A stretch of 64,000 nucleotides of DNA from Verrucomicrobiota bacterium (lineage in GTDB: Bacteria > Verrucomicrobiota > Verrucomicrobiia > Methylacidiphilales > UBA1321), in assembly GCA_013285645.1 (NCBI GenBank), contig JABDHJ010000010.1, forward strand, positions 36,551 through 100,550. Reading direction: 5' to 3'. Below, piece after piece: positions 10,102 to 18,601 of this stretch (its first letter is position 1; the number at the start of each line of letters is the position of its first letter). The translations under genes and the position numbers were made by a program. The notes under the pieces were generated by a model. That model had not been told where the DNA came from. It made no database searches and saw nothing but the letters and a program-made list of their open reading frames with translations.

Positions 10102-11328
10102 CTAGCTTTGCTCCACCTTGCGTCCGTTGACGAGTAAGAGGGTCGGCTCCTTGCGGGAGTGGACGACGCGGTGGTAGGGATCAACATCGGGCGCATCCGG
10201 CTTGGCTTCATGGGCGAAGGCGACGAGATCGGCGCTGGCTCCGGGTGAAATCTGGCCGAGCTTTCCGGCCTGGCCGAGGGCGCGGGCGCCGTTGAGCAGG
10301 CACATCTCGAGGACTTCGCGATCGCTCAGGCCGTGGAACTCCTGCACCTCGCGCATTTCTGAACGCATATCGAGCGAGTTGTTGCTGGCGAGGCTGTCGG
10401 TGCCGAGACAGATATTCACGCCGTGCTCGCGCAGCGCTTTCAACGGGAACGGGGCATGACCAAAGTAGGTGTGGCACTTGGGGCAATGGACGACCGAAGC
10501 ACCCGTCCGCGCAACGAGCTCGTAATCGTAATCCTGAAGATAATTGAGATGGGCGATGATGCAGGTCTCAGCGATCACGCCGTGCTCGACCAAATGCGAC
10601 AAGGAGGAGCCCTGCCCGCAATCCGAGTTGTCCCGCCCCAGACCGCCAAGGAAATCGTGGAGCGCCCCTCGGGCGTGGGAAAACATCTCGTGCTCCTCGA
10701 CCGATTCGGCAATGTGCGTGGTGGAAAGCATCCCGTACTTTTCACTACAGGTGCGCGCGAGCCGGTAGAGATCGACGGAAGCCGTATAGGGAGCATGCGG
10801 CGAGAGGCCGAAGCCGCCGAGCCAGTCCTTGTGGTGCTCGAAAAAACTCATGGCACCGTGGAGCGTTTCCTCCTGGTCCTGTCGGACGCGGACATCGATC
10901 AATTCCAGAAACCACCAGGTGCGCAGCGGCGGGACGGGGAGATGAGGCAGCAATTCCGGGAAAGCCTCGATATTCGCCACCGTCGTAGCACCGCTTTGCT
11001 TCAACAATTCAAAACCCTCGGCTATCGAATCAATGTAATCCTCGGTGGTGAATGAGCGCCGTAGCGCGTTGATGTTCTTGATCCATTCCGTGAAGCTCTG
11101 CTTCGGCGCGATGGTGCCCTTGAAGCGGGTGTAATCGAGATGGCAATGGGCATTGATCAGGCCCGGCAGGAGCGTACAGGCGCCGAGATCGGTGACGGTT
11201 TCGCCCGGTTGCGCGGTTAGTTTGGAAGCGGGCCCGACCGCAATAATTTCCGGTCCTTCCACCCGAACCGCGCCACGCAGGAGCGGGGGAGAAGACACCG
11301 GCAGGACAACATCGGCAAGATACAACAT
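10102..11328 (-). CDS. Amidohydrolase-family deaminase (cytosine deaminase/aminofutalosine deaminase-like)
   Basis: LPGLINAHCHLDYTRFKGT, LSPHAPYTAS, HIAESVEEHEMF, VVHCPKCHTYFG, LGTDSLASNNSLDMRSEM metal-site motifs. Confidence 0.85.
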   Translation of the reverse strand: MLYLADVVLPVSSPPLLRGAVRVEGPEIIAVGPASKLTAQPGETVTDLGACTLLPGLINAHCHLDYTRFKGTIAPKQSFTEWIKNINALRRSFTTEDYIDSIAEGFELLKQSGATTVANIEAFPELLPHLPVPPLRTWWFLELIDVRVRQDQEETLHGAMSFFEHHKDWLGGFGLSPHAPYTASVDLYRLARTCSEKYGMLSTTHIAESVEEHEMFSHARGALHDFLGGLGRDNSDCGQGSSLSHLVEHGVIAETCIIAHLNYLQDYDYELVARTGASVVHCPKCHTYFGHAPFPLKALREHGVNICLGTDSLASNNSLDMRSEMREVQEFHGLSDREVLEMCLLNGARALGQAGKLGQISPGASADLVAFAHEAKPDAPDVDPYHRVVHSRKEPTLLLVNGRKVEQS

Positions 11329-11624
11329 AAGCCTTCGCTAAAATAGCGACTCAAGCATTATCGGCGATAAAAGAATCGATTTATTTTGATCACATTGTTC
11401 GCTGATGAAATGGATGATTTTAAACTTCTTTAATTAAATGCTGGTACAGAAAATGGACTCTCCATTGGCATCGAGTCATGCAGGCAATGGAAGGTATCTG
11501 GATTTTCCTTGCTCATCGAACGGGATCATTTAGAAAGTCCGGTAACGCCAGCAGTAAAAGTAGTTAAGAATAAACCGCTTGCGATGGCAATAATCGAAAA
11601 TTTGCAACCGATCCATACAATCCG

Positions 11625-12398
11625 ATGATGCTTCACTTAAGAGGACTGGCGCGCAGGGTCAAGAAACGTCTGCTTGATTTGTTGATCCCCGGCAGAAAAA
11701 CTACCAGTGAGCTCGATTTCTGGCGGAATGAAATTGCCAATTATCAAAAGTGGTTTCTTGGGGAATCTAAATTCCACTATAAAACCCGTTGCCCGCAGGA
11801 AGACCAGAAAGTCGCCGCTCCCACCCTTAAAGACTCCAGCATCTTAACCTGGCATAAGCTGCATCAGGAAGTGAAGTATCTTCAAGACTTGGAGCTCGGG
11901 ACCGATGCCTTCAAGGGGAAACGTGTTTTGGACATCGGCTCTGGCCCGATACCGAGCGCCACGTGTTTCGAAGGTATTCAACTCTACTGTTTGGATCCGT
12001 TAATTTCAGATTATGTCAAAGCCGGATTTCCTTTGCACTATTATGACAACGTGCATTTTGTTCATGGAACTTCCGAGTGCATGCCATTGTTCGATGGTTT
12101 TTTTGACGTGGTGATTGCCGTGAATTCCATAGACCATGTGGATGACATCCAGCAAACCGCGAAAGAGATTCAGCGAGTGCTTAAGCCCGGCGGCCTCCTC
12201 AGAATGCACATTCATTACCATCGGGCCACCGTTACCGAACCCTTAGAACTCAACGACGCCAAAGTCGCAAATTTGTTTTCCTGGTGCCAGGAGTTTAGAA
12301 AAGTTGGATCTTATTCTCAAATGCACAGCGTCGATTTGCCTAGCGATGAAAAATGTGTTTTGTGGAGTAATTTCCAGGGATTATCCCGAGAAATTTAA
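11625..12398 (+). CDS. Class I SAM-dependent methyltransferase
   Basis: VLDIGSGPIPSATCFEGIQLYCLDPL motif I; FDVVIAVNSIDHVDD; RVLKPGGLLRMHIHY; AT-rich gene in AT-rich surroundings. Confidence 0.8.
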   Translation: MMLHLRGLARRVKKRLLDLLIPGRKTTSELDFWRNEIANYQKWFLGESKFHYKTRCPQEDQKVAAPTLKDSSILTWHKLHQEVKYLQDLELGTDAFKGKRVLDIGSGPIPSATCFEGIQLYCLDPLISDYVKAGFPLHYYDNVHFVHGTSECMPLFDGFFDVVIAVNSIDHVDDIQQTAKEIQRVLKPGGLLRMHIHYHRATVTEPLELNDAKVANLFSWCQEFRKVGSYSQMHSVDLPSDEKCVLWSNFQGLSREI

Positions 12399-12551
12399 GT
12401 ACGTCTCTTATCTTGATGCGGTAGGACCGCTTTCCAAACTTGGCTTCCTCCTTGCCGGTTTGGGTCATCCGAATTGTCCTATACCCTGAGTACCACTTTG
12501 GTTCGTGATTTTCAGCGCACCTCTTTTTTCAAACACGAAAAAAGTTGCGGC

Positions 12552-12567
12552 TGGCGAGGCCTCGCCA
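12552..12567. repeat. Perfect 16-bp palindrome TGGCGAGGCCTCGCCA upstream of mpl
   Basis: Self-complementary sequence ending 20 nt before the mpl ATG. Confidence 0.9.
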
Positions 12568-12586
12568 CAAGGTTATCGGCTAATTC

Positions 12587-13990
12587 ATGGCTTCATCTTC
12601 TTCCTCGATTCAGGCGCCGCCGCGCGCGTTTCACTTTCTGGGCATTTGCGGGACGGCGATGGGGGCGGTCGCGGCCATGTTGCGAGACGAGGGCTACACC
12701 GTGACCGGCTCCGACGAAAGCGTCTACCCACCAATGTCGACCTTCCTTGCGGACAAAGGCATTTCCATCCAAGCCGGTTACAAGCCGGAGAACCTGCCCT
12801 CCGACGACGCGATTCTGGTCGTGGGCAATACGATCAAGCGAGGCAATCCGGAATTGGAAGCGGCCATGGAAGCCAAGCGTTTTTATCTCTCCCTGCCCGA
12901 GACGATGAAGACCTATTTCCTGCGCAAGACCCATAATCTGGTCGTCACCGGCACGCATGGCAAGACGACCACGACCTCGCTCCTGGCCTGGATTTTCGAG
13001 CATGCGGGAAAGAAGCCCTCCTATCTCATTGGCGGCCTCCCGAAGAATCTGCCCCAGGGCTGTGTGAAACAATCCGGCCCCTACTGGATCATCGAGGGCG
13101 ATGAATACGACACTGCGTTTTTCGATAAGCGGAGCAAATTCATCCATTACCTGCCGGAGTTGGTCATCATCAACAACCTCGAGTTCGACCACGCCGATAT
13201 CTTCGACAACCTGGCCGCAATCCAGAAATCGTTTTCGCATCTGGTGCGGATCGTGCCGCGCAACGGCATGGTGCTGGTCAATGCCGACGACGCCAATGCG
13301 CTCACGGTGGTGAAAGACAGCCCCGCGCCAATTCTTGAGGTTGGATTTTCCGAGAACGCCGCCGTTCGTATTCAAAATGTGCGCGTCGAAGGTGAGCATC
13401 AGCTTTTCACGCTCATGAACACCGAGTTCACGTTGGCGATGTCGGGAACGTTCAACGTTCGCAACGCCGCCATGGCGATCGCGGCCGCTCATTTTTACCA
13501 GATTCCGCTCCCGGAAATCGTCAAGGCCGTGGCGGCTTTCGAGGGCGTGCGCCGCCGCCAGGAAATTCGCGGCGAGGTGCGGGGCGTGACGATCATCGAC
13601 GACTTCGGCCATCATCCCACGGCCATGCGCGAGACCTTGCAGGGCCTTCGCCATCGCTTTCCGCATCGGCGACTCTGGGCGCTTTTCGAGCCACGGAGCA
13701 ACACGACCCGCCGCGCAGTTTTCCAGCACGATCTGCCTTCGGCACTGACCTTGGCCGACGGAGTTTTCGTGGCGCAAGTCGCGGCCCTTGAACAAATTCC
13801 GGTGAATGAGCGCCTTCATCCAGAGCAGGTCGTAGCCGATATCAATGCTGCGGGCGTTCCGGCTTATTATGAACCGGATGCAGATGCCATCGTGGCCAAG
13901 CTCAACCCGTTGCTAAAGCCGGGCGATGTGGTGGTGGTATTCAGTAACGGCGGTTTCGGCGGCATTCACCAGAAGTTGCTGGCATTGTGA
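12587..13990 (+). CDS. mpl: UDP-N-acetylmuramate:L-alanyl-gamma-D-glutamyl-meso-diaminopimelate ligase
   Basis: FHFLGICGTAMGAVAAMLRDEGYTVTGSDESVYPPMSTFL, VTGTHGKTTTTSLLAWI, EGDEYDTAFFDKRSKFIHY. Confidence 0.95.
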   Translation: MASSSSSIQAPPRAFHFLGICGTAMGAVAAMLRDEGYTVTGSDESVYPPMSTFLADKGISIQAGYKPENLPSDDAILVVGNTIKRGNPELEAAMEAKRFYLSLPETMKTYFLRKTHNLVVTGTHGKTTTTSLLAWIFEHAGKKPSYLIGGLPKNLPQGCVKQSGPYWIIEGDEYDTAFFDKRSKFIHYLPELVIINNLEFDHADIFDNLAAIQKSFSHLVRIVPRNGMVLVNADDANALTVVKDSPAPILEVGFSENAAVRIQNVRVEGEHQLFTLMNTEFTLAMSGTFNVRNAAMAIAAAHFYQIPLPEIVKAVAAFEGVRRRQEIRGEVRGVTIIDDFGHHPTAMRETLQGLRHRFPHRRLWALFEPRSNTTRRAVFQHDLPSALTLADGVFVAQVAALEQIPVNERLHPEQVVADINAAGVPAYYEPDADAIVAKLNPLLKPGDVVVVFSNGGFGGIHQKLLAL

Positions 13991-14017
13991 ATGAAGCATG
14001 TACCAACGCGGTCCTGT

Positions 14018-14046
14018 TTGCCTTGAATGCGGTCGAGCATTACAAT
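14018..14046 (+). promoter_or_regulatory. Candidate sigma70-type promoter TTGCCT-N17-TACAAT upstream of the STN-like/pilin pair
   Basis: Read from sequence; 17-nt spacing, 57 nt before ATG at 14104. Confidence 0.35.
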
Positions 14047-14103
14047 CCTGCAATAAATCAATTAGAAAGAAGCCTTTAGTGGTTCTGAGGGGTCTATAGA
14101 CGT

Positions 14104-15369
14104 ATGCCAGACAATCGCACCATTAAGTGGGGAGGAATTGCCATCGTCGTTTTGATCTTTGCCAATGTCGTCTGCCATATTTACTGGAATTGGGGCCTGA
14201 TCACGGTGAAGGTCCAAGATGCGCCGTTGAATAAGGTCATCAGCAGCATCGAGTGGCAGGGCTGGGTGAAAATCTACACCAATTTGCCTGCGGATGCCAA
14301 AGTCACCATGTATGTGGATCACGTTCCGTTGGCCGAGGCGATGGAGACGCTTGCCGCAAATGCGGGCGGTCGCCCCAACGGTTCCGACCGGCCGAGAGAC
14401 GGCGGCGGGCCCAATGGTAATGCTCCTGCCGCTGCCCCAGGCGGCGCGCCTTCTGATGGTGGATCGAACACAAATGCACCCGGCGGCAATCCTCCCGGCG
14501 GACAAGGCTTTGCCGGAGGCGGCCCCGGTGGTGGTGGTGGACCGGGCGGCGGAAGACCGGGTAGAGGCGGAGGCGGTTTTGGCGGTGGCGGCTTCGGAGG
14601 AGGCGCGCAATGGAACCTGGCGTTTTTCGTCGCACCCACATCCGCGCAGGTGAAGGCGGAGATTCAAGCTTTCCAGTCGGGAACCACCGATGAGGACACG
14701 CGAGTTTACACATATCAAACGCCCTTGCAGTTTGTCGTCGGCGATACGGACTTGCCCGCGGCTGATCCCCGCTTGCAGGCATGGCCGGGCTACAAAGCGC
14801 CGGATCCTTCCGCAGCAGCGGCAACACCCGATGGACAGGCAGCGCCGCCACCAGTCGCCACCAATCCGACGATACAGACGTATCTTCAAGCCTTTGCCGA
14901 ATCATCGAACATCTGGATTATGACGCCGGCGACGTGGTCTTCGGATGTCTCGACCCCGCCACCGGCCAATCCTTCCATTATCCGCGCGGTGAAGAACTTT
15001 ATCAGTGGTACGCACGGTTCCGTGACGCAGGCGATTGTCTTGCGGGTGGGACGCGGCGCCCGAGGCGGCGGAGATGGTAATCGCGGTGGTGGATTTGGGG
15101 GCGACATGGAGGCGATGCAGGACCGGATACGCAACGCCATCAACGGCCTGCCGGAAGACTCCCGTTCCGAGGCTCTCGACCAACTCAACCAGGAAGTTCA
15201 ATTTTATCAGACCGTCAAAGCGGCTCCCGCGGATCAACAACCGCAGATGATTCGCGACCACATCATGACGAAGATGGTCAACAACGGCCCGGGACGGCAA
15301 TCCCCTGAAAAGCGGGCGGCGCGTGAAGCACGTGCAGTGGCAGCGCGTGAGGCAGCCAGAGGTAAATAA
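14104..15369 (+). CDS. Single-TM protein with a short-domain-of-secretin-like (STN-like) segment and long Gly/Pro-rich insert
   Basis: N-terminal TM; VQDAPLNKVISSIEWQGWVKIYTNLPADAKVTMYVDHVPLAEAMETLAANAGG; then GGGPGGGGGPGGGRPGRGGGGFGGGGFGGG. Confidence 0.6.
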   Translation: MPDNRTIKWGGIAIVVLIFANVVCHIYWNWGLITVKVQDAPLNKVISSIEWQGWVKIYTNLPADAKVTMYVDHVPLAEAMETLAANAGGRPNGSDRPRDGGGPNGNAPAAAPGGAPSDGGSNTNAPGGNPPGGQGFAGGGPGGGGGPGGGRPGRGGGGFGGGGFGGGAQWNLAFFVAPTSAQVKAEIQAFQSGTTDEDTRVYTYQTPLQFVVGDTDLPAADPRLQAWPGYKAPDPSAAAATPDGQAAPPPVATNPTIQTYLQAFAESSNIWIMTPATWSSDVSTPPPANPSIIRAVKNFISGTHGSVTQAIVLRVGRGARGGGDGNRGGGFGGDMEAMQDRIRNAINGLPEDSRSEALDQLNQEVQFYQTVKAAPADQQPQMIRDHIMTKMVNNGPGRQSPEKRAAREARAVAAREAARGK

Positions 15370-15929
15370 TGAAAAAACCGTCTTTGCGGAAACGCAGTCT
15401 TTCTTCCTTCACGTTGGTTGAACTCCTGGTGGTGATGGCCATCATTGCGCTCCTGGTCGGGATATCTCAACCCGCCTTCCAGGGGGCCATCAACACGGCG
15501 CGAAGTATCAAGTGCGCGGCGAATCTTCGTTCAATCGGGATGGCCGTGACCACTTACGCAACGGACAATAATAATACGTTGCCGCAAATTGACCAGGCGG
15601 CCCTCCCGATTTATACGCCAACGGCGCAGGGCCTGGTCGGTGCGCTCGGCCCCTATGGCATTACCTCCAATGTCATCTTGTGCCCGACCGACGTAGCGCA
15701 GGGAAGCGCCGCCGCTTGTAATAATGCCTCTTATCCTAATCCAGGTTCCAGTTACGAATGGGACCCGGTCTTCGACAACGAAGTCGTTAATGCGCCTACT
15801 GTCTACATCACCCCGACCATTAAACGCATGGTCACCCCAAGCCATGTGCGCCTGGCAATGGATTTCAACCGGCTCCATCATGGAAAATCCAACGTTGTCT
15901 ATTTGGATGGCCATGTCTCCCAGCATTGA
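15369..15929 (+). CDS. Prepilin-type N-terminal cleavage/methylation protein (type II pseudopilin-like)
   Basis: FTLVELLVVMAIIALLVGISQPAFQGA prepilin motif; C-terminal NVVYLDGHVSQH; starts within TAATG overlap of upstream stop. Confidence 0.92.
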   Translation: MKKPSLRKRSLSSFTLVELLVVMAIIALLVGISQPAFQGAINTARSIKCAANLRSIGMAVTTYATDNNNTLPQIDQAALPIYTPTAQGLVGALGPYGITSNVILCPTDVAQGSAAACNNASYPNPGSSYEWDPVFDNEVVNAPTVYITPTIKRMVTPSHVRLAMDFNRLHHGKSNVVYLDGHVSQH

Positions 15930-15979
15930 GCGGCCACCCAGAGGTTGTCTCATCAGGTCGCTACGGTTAAGGTCATGAG

Positions 15980-16645
15980 ATGTCCGAGCACCCCGTCCCG
16001 CTCCATGTTTTAATTTCCGGCGGAGAAGGCGGCTTGGCGCGCGCATTGCAGAAGGAATTTCCGGGCGACGCGGTGCTCGCGCCGGGACGCAAGGCGATGG
16101 ATGTCCGCGATGAGGCGCAAATCGAGGCTTACTTTTCGCAACTGGAGCGGCTCGATGTGCTGATCGCCAATGCGGGGCTGACGCGAGATGGCGCGGTGAC
16201 GGGACTGTCCGTGGAAGATTTTGATACCGTCGTGGACACCAATCTGCGCGGGACTTTTCTTTGCGCGCGCGCAGCGCTGAAATTGATGATCAAACAGCGC
16301 AGCGGACATATCCTTTTTATCGGGTCCCGGGCAGCGAAGTATGGCACGCGGGGCCAAAGCGCGTATGCGGCGGCAAAGGCGGGGCTCGTCGGACTGGCGC
16401 AAAGTCTCGCGCGCGAATACGGCCCGCGCAATATCCGCTGCAATGTGGTGCTGCCCGGTTTTCTGGAAACGCCGATGACGGCATCCCTTTCCGCCGAACG
16501 GCGCGAAGCCGTGCGCGGAGAACATGCGCTGGGGCGATTCAACACGGCTGAAAATGCAGCGCATTTCATCGCCGTCCTCGCCCGACTCGACCACGTATCC
16601 GGTCAGGTTTTCACGCTCGATTCAAGGATTGATCGATGGACATGA
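15980..16645 (+). CDS. Short-chain dehydrogenase/reductase (FabG-like)
   Basis: LDVLIANAGLTRDG, GHILFIGSRAAKYGTRGQSAYAAAKAGLVGLAQSLAREYGPRNIRCNVVLPGF (NAG, S-YxxxK motifs). Confidence 0.9.
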   Translation: MSEHPVPLHVLISGGEGGLARALQKEFPGDAVLAPGRKAMDVRDEAQIEAYFSQLERLDVLIANAGLTRDGAVTGLSVEDFDTVVDTNLRGTFLCARAALKLMIKQRSGHILFIGSRAAKYGTRGQSAYAAAKAGLVGLAQSLAREYGPRNIRCNVVLPGFLETPMTASLSAERREAVRGEHALGRFNTAENAAHFIAVLARLDHVSGQVFTLDSRIDRWT

Positions 16646-16798
16646 AGCCCTCACCCTGTAGCAACTGTATCCAGTAGGGGGAGGCTTGAGTTTCTCGCCT
16701 TCGGCATCCGTCGCAGGCCCTTGCGATGGTTGGCCCATGGAAAGAAAAAGGCGCCGTCGTTTGGAAACGAGGGAACTCTCCAGCCTCTCCCTGCCTCC

Positions 16799-16995
16799 TT
16801 CATGTATTTCATGTCTTCATGTTTTCCTGTTAAATCTTTCCTTAGTAAAAAGCGGACTTTCGCCTCAACCTTATGGATCGATGGGAACGCACCCGCCGTT
16901 ACTTGCGCCAAGCCTGTTTCTTCACCTCAACTCGAATGGCTCTGGAAGTTCGGCCATTTTTTAACAGGAAAACATGAAGACATGAAATACATGAA
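16799..16995. repeat. Perfect 36-bp inverted repeat (arms 16799-16834 and 16960-16995) with 125-nt spacer
   Basis: TTCATGTATTTCATGTCTTCATGTTTTCCTGTTAAA ... TTTAACAGGAAAACATGAAGACATGAAATACATGAA, exact reverse complements. Confidence 0.95.
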
Positions 16996-17040
16996 AAAAT
17001 CAAGAAAACAGAAATCCCTCATTCCCAAGCTCCATTAAAA

Positions 17041-18198
17041 ATGAACCTCGACGATATTCTTCTTACGGAACTTCTCTCGCTTGAACGAGCGAGCTTGCGT
17101 CGGACATTGCGGGCGACGGATGAGCTACCAGAAGGAATGCTCAACTTCGCAGCGAATGATTATCTCGGCCTGAGCCATCATCCCGCGTTGATCGAAGCGG
17201 CGCGTCAGGCCACGGCGCTACACGGGACAGGCGCGGGTGCATCGCGATTGGTGACGGGCACCAATTCCACCGTGCTTGCCTTGGAAGAAGAGCTGGCCGC
17301 GTGGAAGGAAAAGGAAGCGGCTCTTGTTTTCAGCAGCGGTTATGCCGCCGCGCTGGGGACAATTCCGGCGCTGGTCGGAAAAGACGACACGGTAATTTTC
17401 GATAAACTCGCCCACGCCAGCCTGATTGATGCATCGCGGTTAAGCGGCGCAACCGTGCGGGTCTTTCCGCATAACCAGGTGAAGAAACTCGAAGCACTTT
17501 TGCAGAAACTTTCCGCCGCGCCGAAAAGAGGCCGCATTCTGGTCGTAACCGAGTCGATCTTCTCGATGGATGGCGATGCCGCGCAGTTGCGAGAGTTGGT
17601 CGAGTTGAAAGATCGTTACGGCGCGTGGCTCCTGGTCGATGAAGCCCACGCGACCGGCCTTTATGGCGCGACCGGCGCGGGCCTGCTCGCGGAACTTGGC
17701 CTGAGTTCCCGCGTGGAAATCATCATGGGCACGTTGAGCAAGGCGCTGGGCAGCGTGGGCGGCTATATCGCCGGGTCGCGCGTATTGATCGACTGGCTGA
17801 CGAATCGCGCCCGAAGCTTCATTTACTCCACCGCGCTGCCGCCCGGCGTAATCGCCGCGAGCCACGCCGCCATTGAACTCGCGCGCGGTCCCCAAGGCGC
17901 GGCACTGCGGACACAATTACGCGAAAACATTTCTCATTTTCACGCAGGCCTTCCCTCCATCTGGAAAAACAAGACCTTGTCCACCAGCGCGATTCAGCCC
18001 CTGATTTGCGGCGAGGCAGAAGCGGCACTGCAACTCGCGACTACCCTGCGCGAAAAAGGCTTCCTCATCCCGGCCATCCGTTACCCAACCGTACCACGCA
18101 ATACCGCCCGGCTCCGCGCGACGCTGAGCGCAGTGCATCTCAAAAAGGACATTGGTGCGCTTAACGCGGCTTTGGCGGTTGCTTTCGCGCGTGAGTAG
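17041..18198 (+). CDS. bioF: 8-amino-7-oxononanoate synthase
   Basis: NFAANDYLGLSHHPALIEAARQA...HGTGAGASRLVTGTN, LLVDEAHATGLYG, GTLSKALGSVGGYIAGS PLP site. Confidence 0.92.
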   Translation: MNLDDILLTELLSLERASLRRTLRATDELPEGMLNFAANDYLGLSHHPALIEAARQATALHGTGAGASRLVTGTNSTVLALEEELAAWKEKEAALVFSSGYAAALGTIPALVGKDDTVIFDKLAHASLIDASRLSGATVRVFPHNQVKKLEALLQKLSAAPKRGRILVVTESIFSMDGDAAQLRELVELKDRYGAWLLVDEAHATGLYGATGAGLLAELGLSSRVEIIMGTLSKALGSVGGYIAGSRVLIDWLTNRARSFIYSTALPPGVIAASHAAIELARGPQGAALRTQLRENISHFHAGLPSIWKNKTLSTSAIQPLICGEAEAALQLATTLREKGFLIPAIRYPTVPRNTARLRATLSAVHLKKDIGALNAALAVAFARE

Positions 18199-18213
18199 CT
18201 TTAAAATCCGGCC

Positions 18214-18486
18214 ATGGTGGCACCTCTCCAGCACAACCCGGGACCACCGAAAGCGTTCCTTGTCATTGCGCCCGCCCTTGGACTGACCAGCATCTGGATG
18301 CTGGGCTTGCATAATCCGCGCCCGGATTTTCTGGGCACGATGATTTCATCGGTGTGTTTTTTGATTATCTTCTTCGGCATCATGGGAGCCATGAGCTGGA
18401 AAAGGAAAAAGAACCGCCAGCAGAAGATTCGTGGTGCCGTCCTCTCCCGTCCCCGCCCGCCCGGTGCGGAAGATCCTCCAGCTTAA
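18214..18486 (+). CDS. Small membrane protein, two predicted TM helices
   Basis: Hydrophobic segments AFLVIAPALGLTSIWML and MISSVCFLIIFFGIMGAM. Confidence 0.5.
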   Translation: MVAPLQHNPGPPKAFLVIAPALGLTSIWMLGLHNPRPDFLGTMISSVCFLIIFFGIMGAMSWKRKKNRQQKIRGAVLSRPRPPGAEDPPA

Positions 18487-18601
18487 AATTGAACACTCCT
18501 TGTCGGGCGGCGTCCAAGAAAGGATGCGCGTCTCAGACAAATGTCAGAAGTGCTTGATAAACTGCGATTAAGCTAAAGGGACCGCTTGCGCTCATCGCAG
18601 G

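Noticed and set aside
10423-11055. 210-aa plus-strand ORF
   Set aside because: Antisense to the amidohydrolase gene
12593-13819. 408-aa minus-strand ORF
   Set aside because: Antisense shadow of mpl, which carries all Mur ligase motifs
14500-14620. Gly-rich repeat tract as a possible separate repeat array or G-quadruplex element
   Set aside because: Explained by Gly codons in an intact reading frame; structure formation cannot be judged without testing
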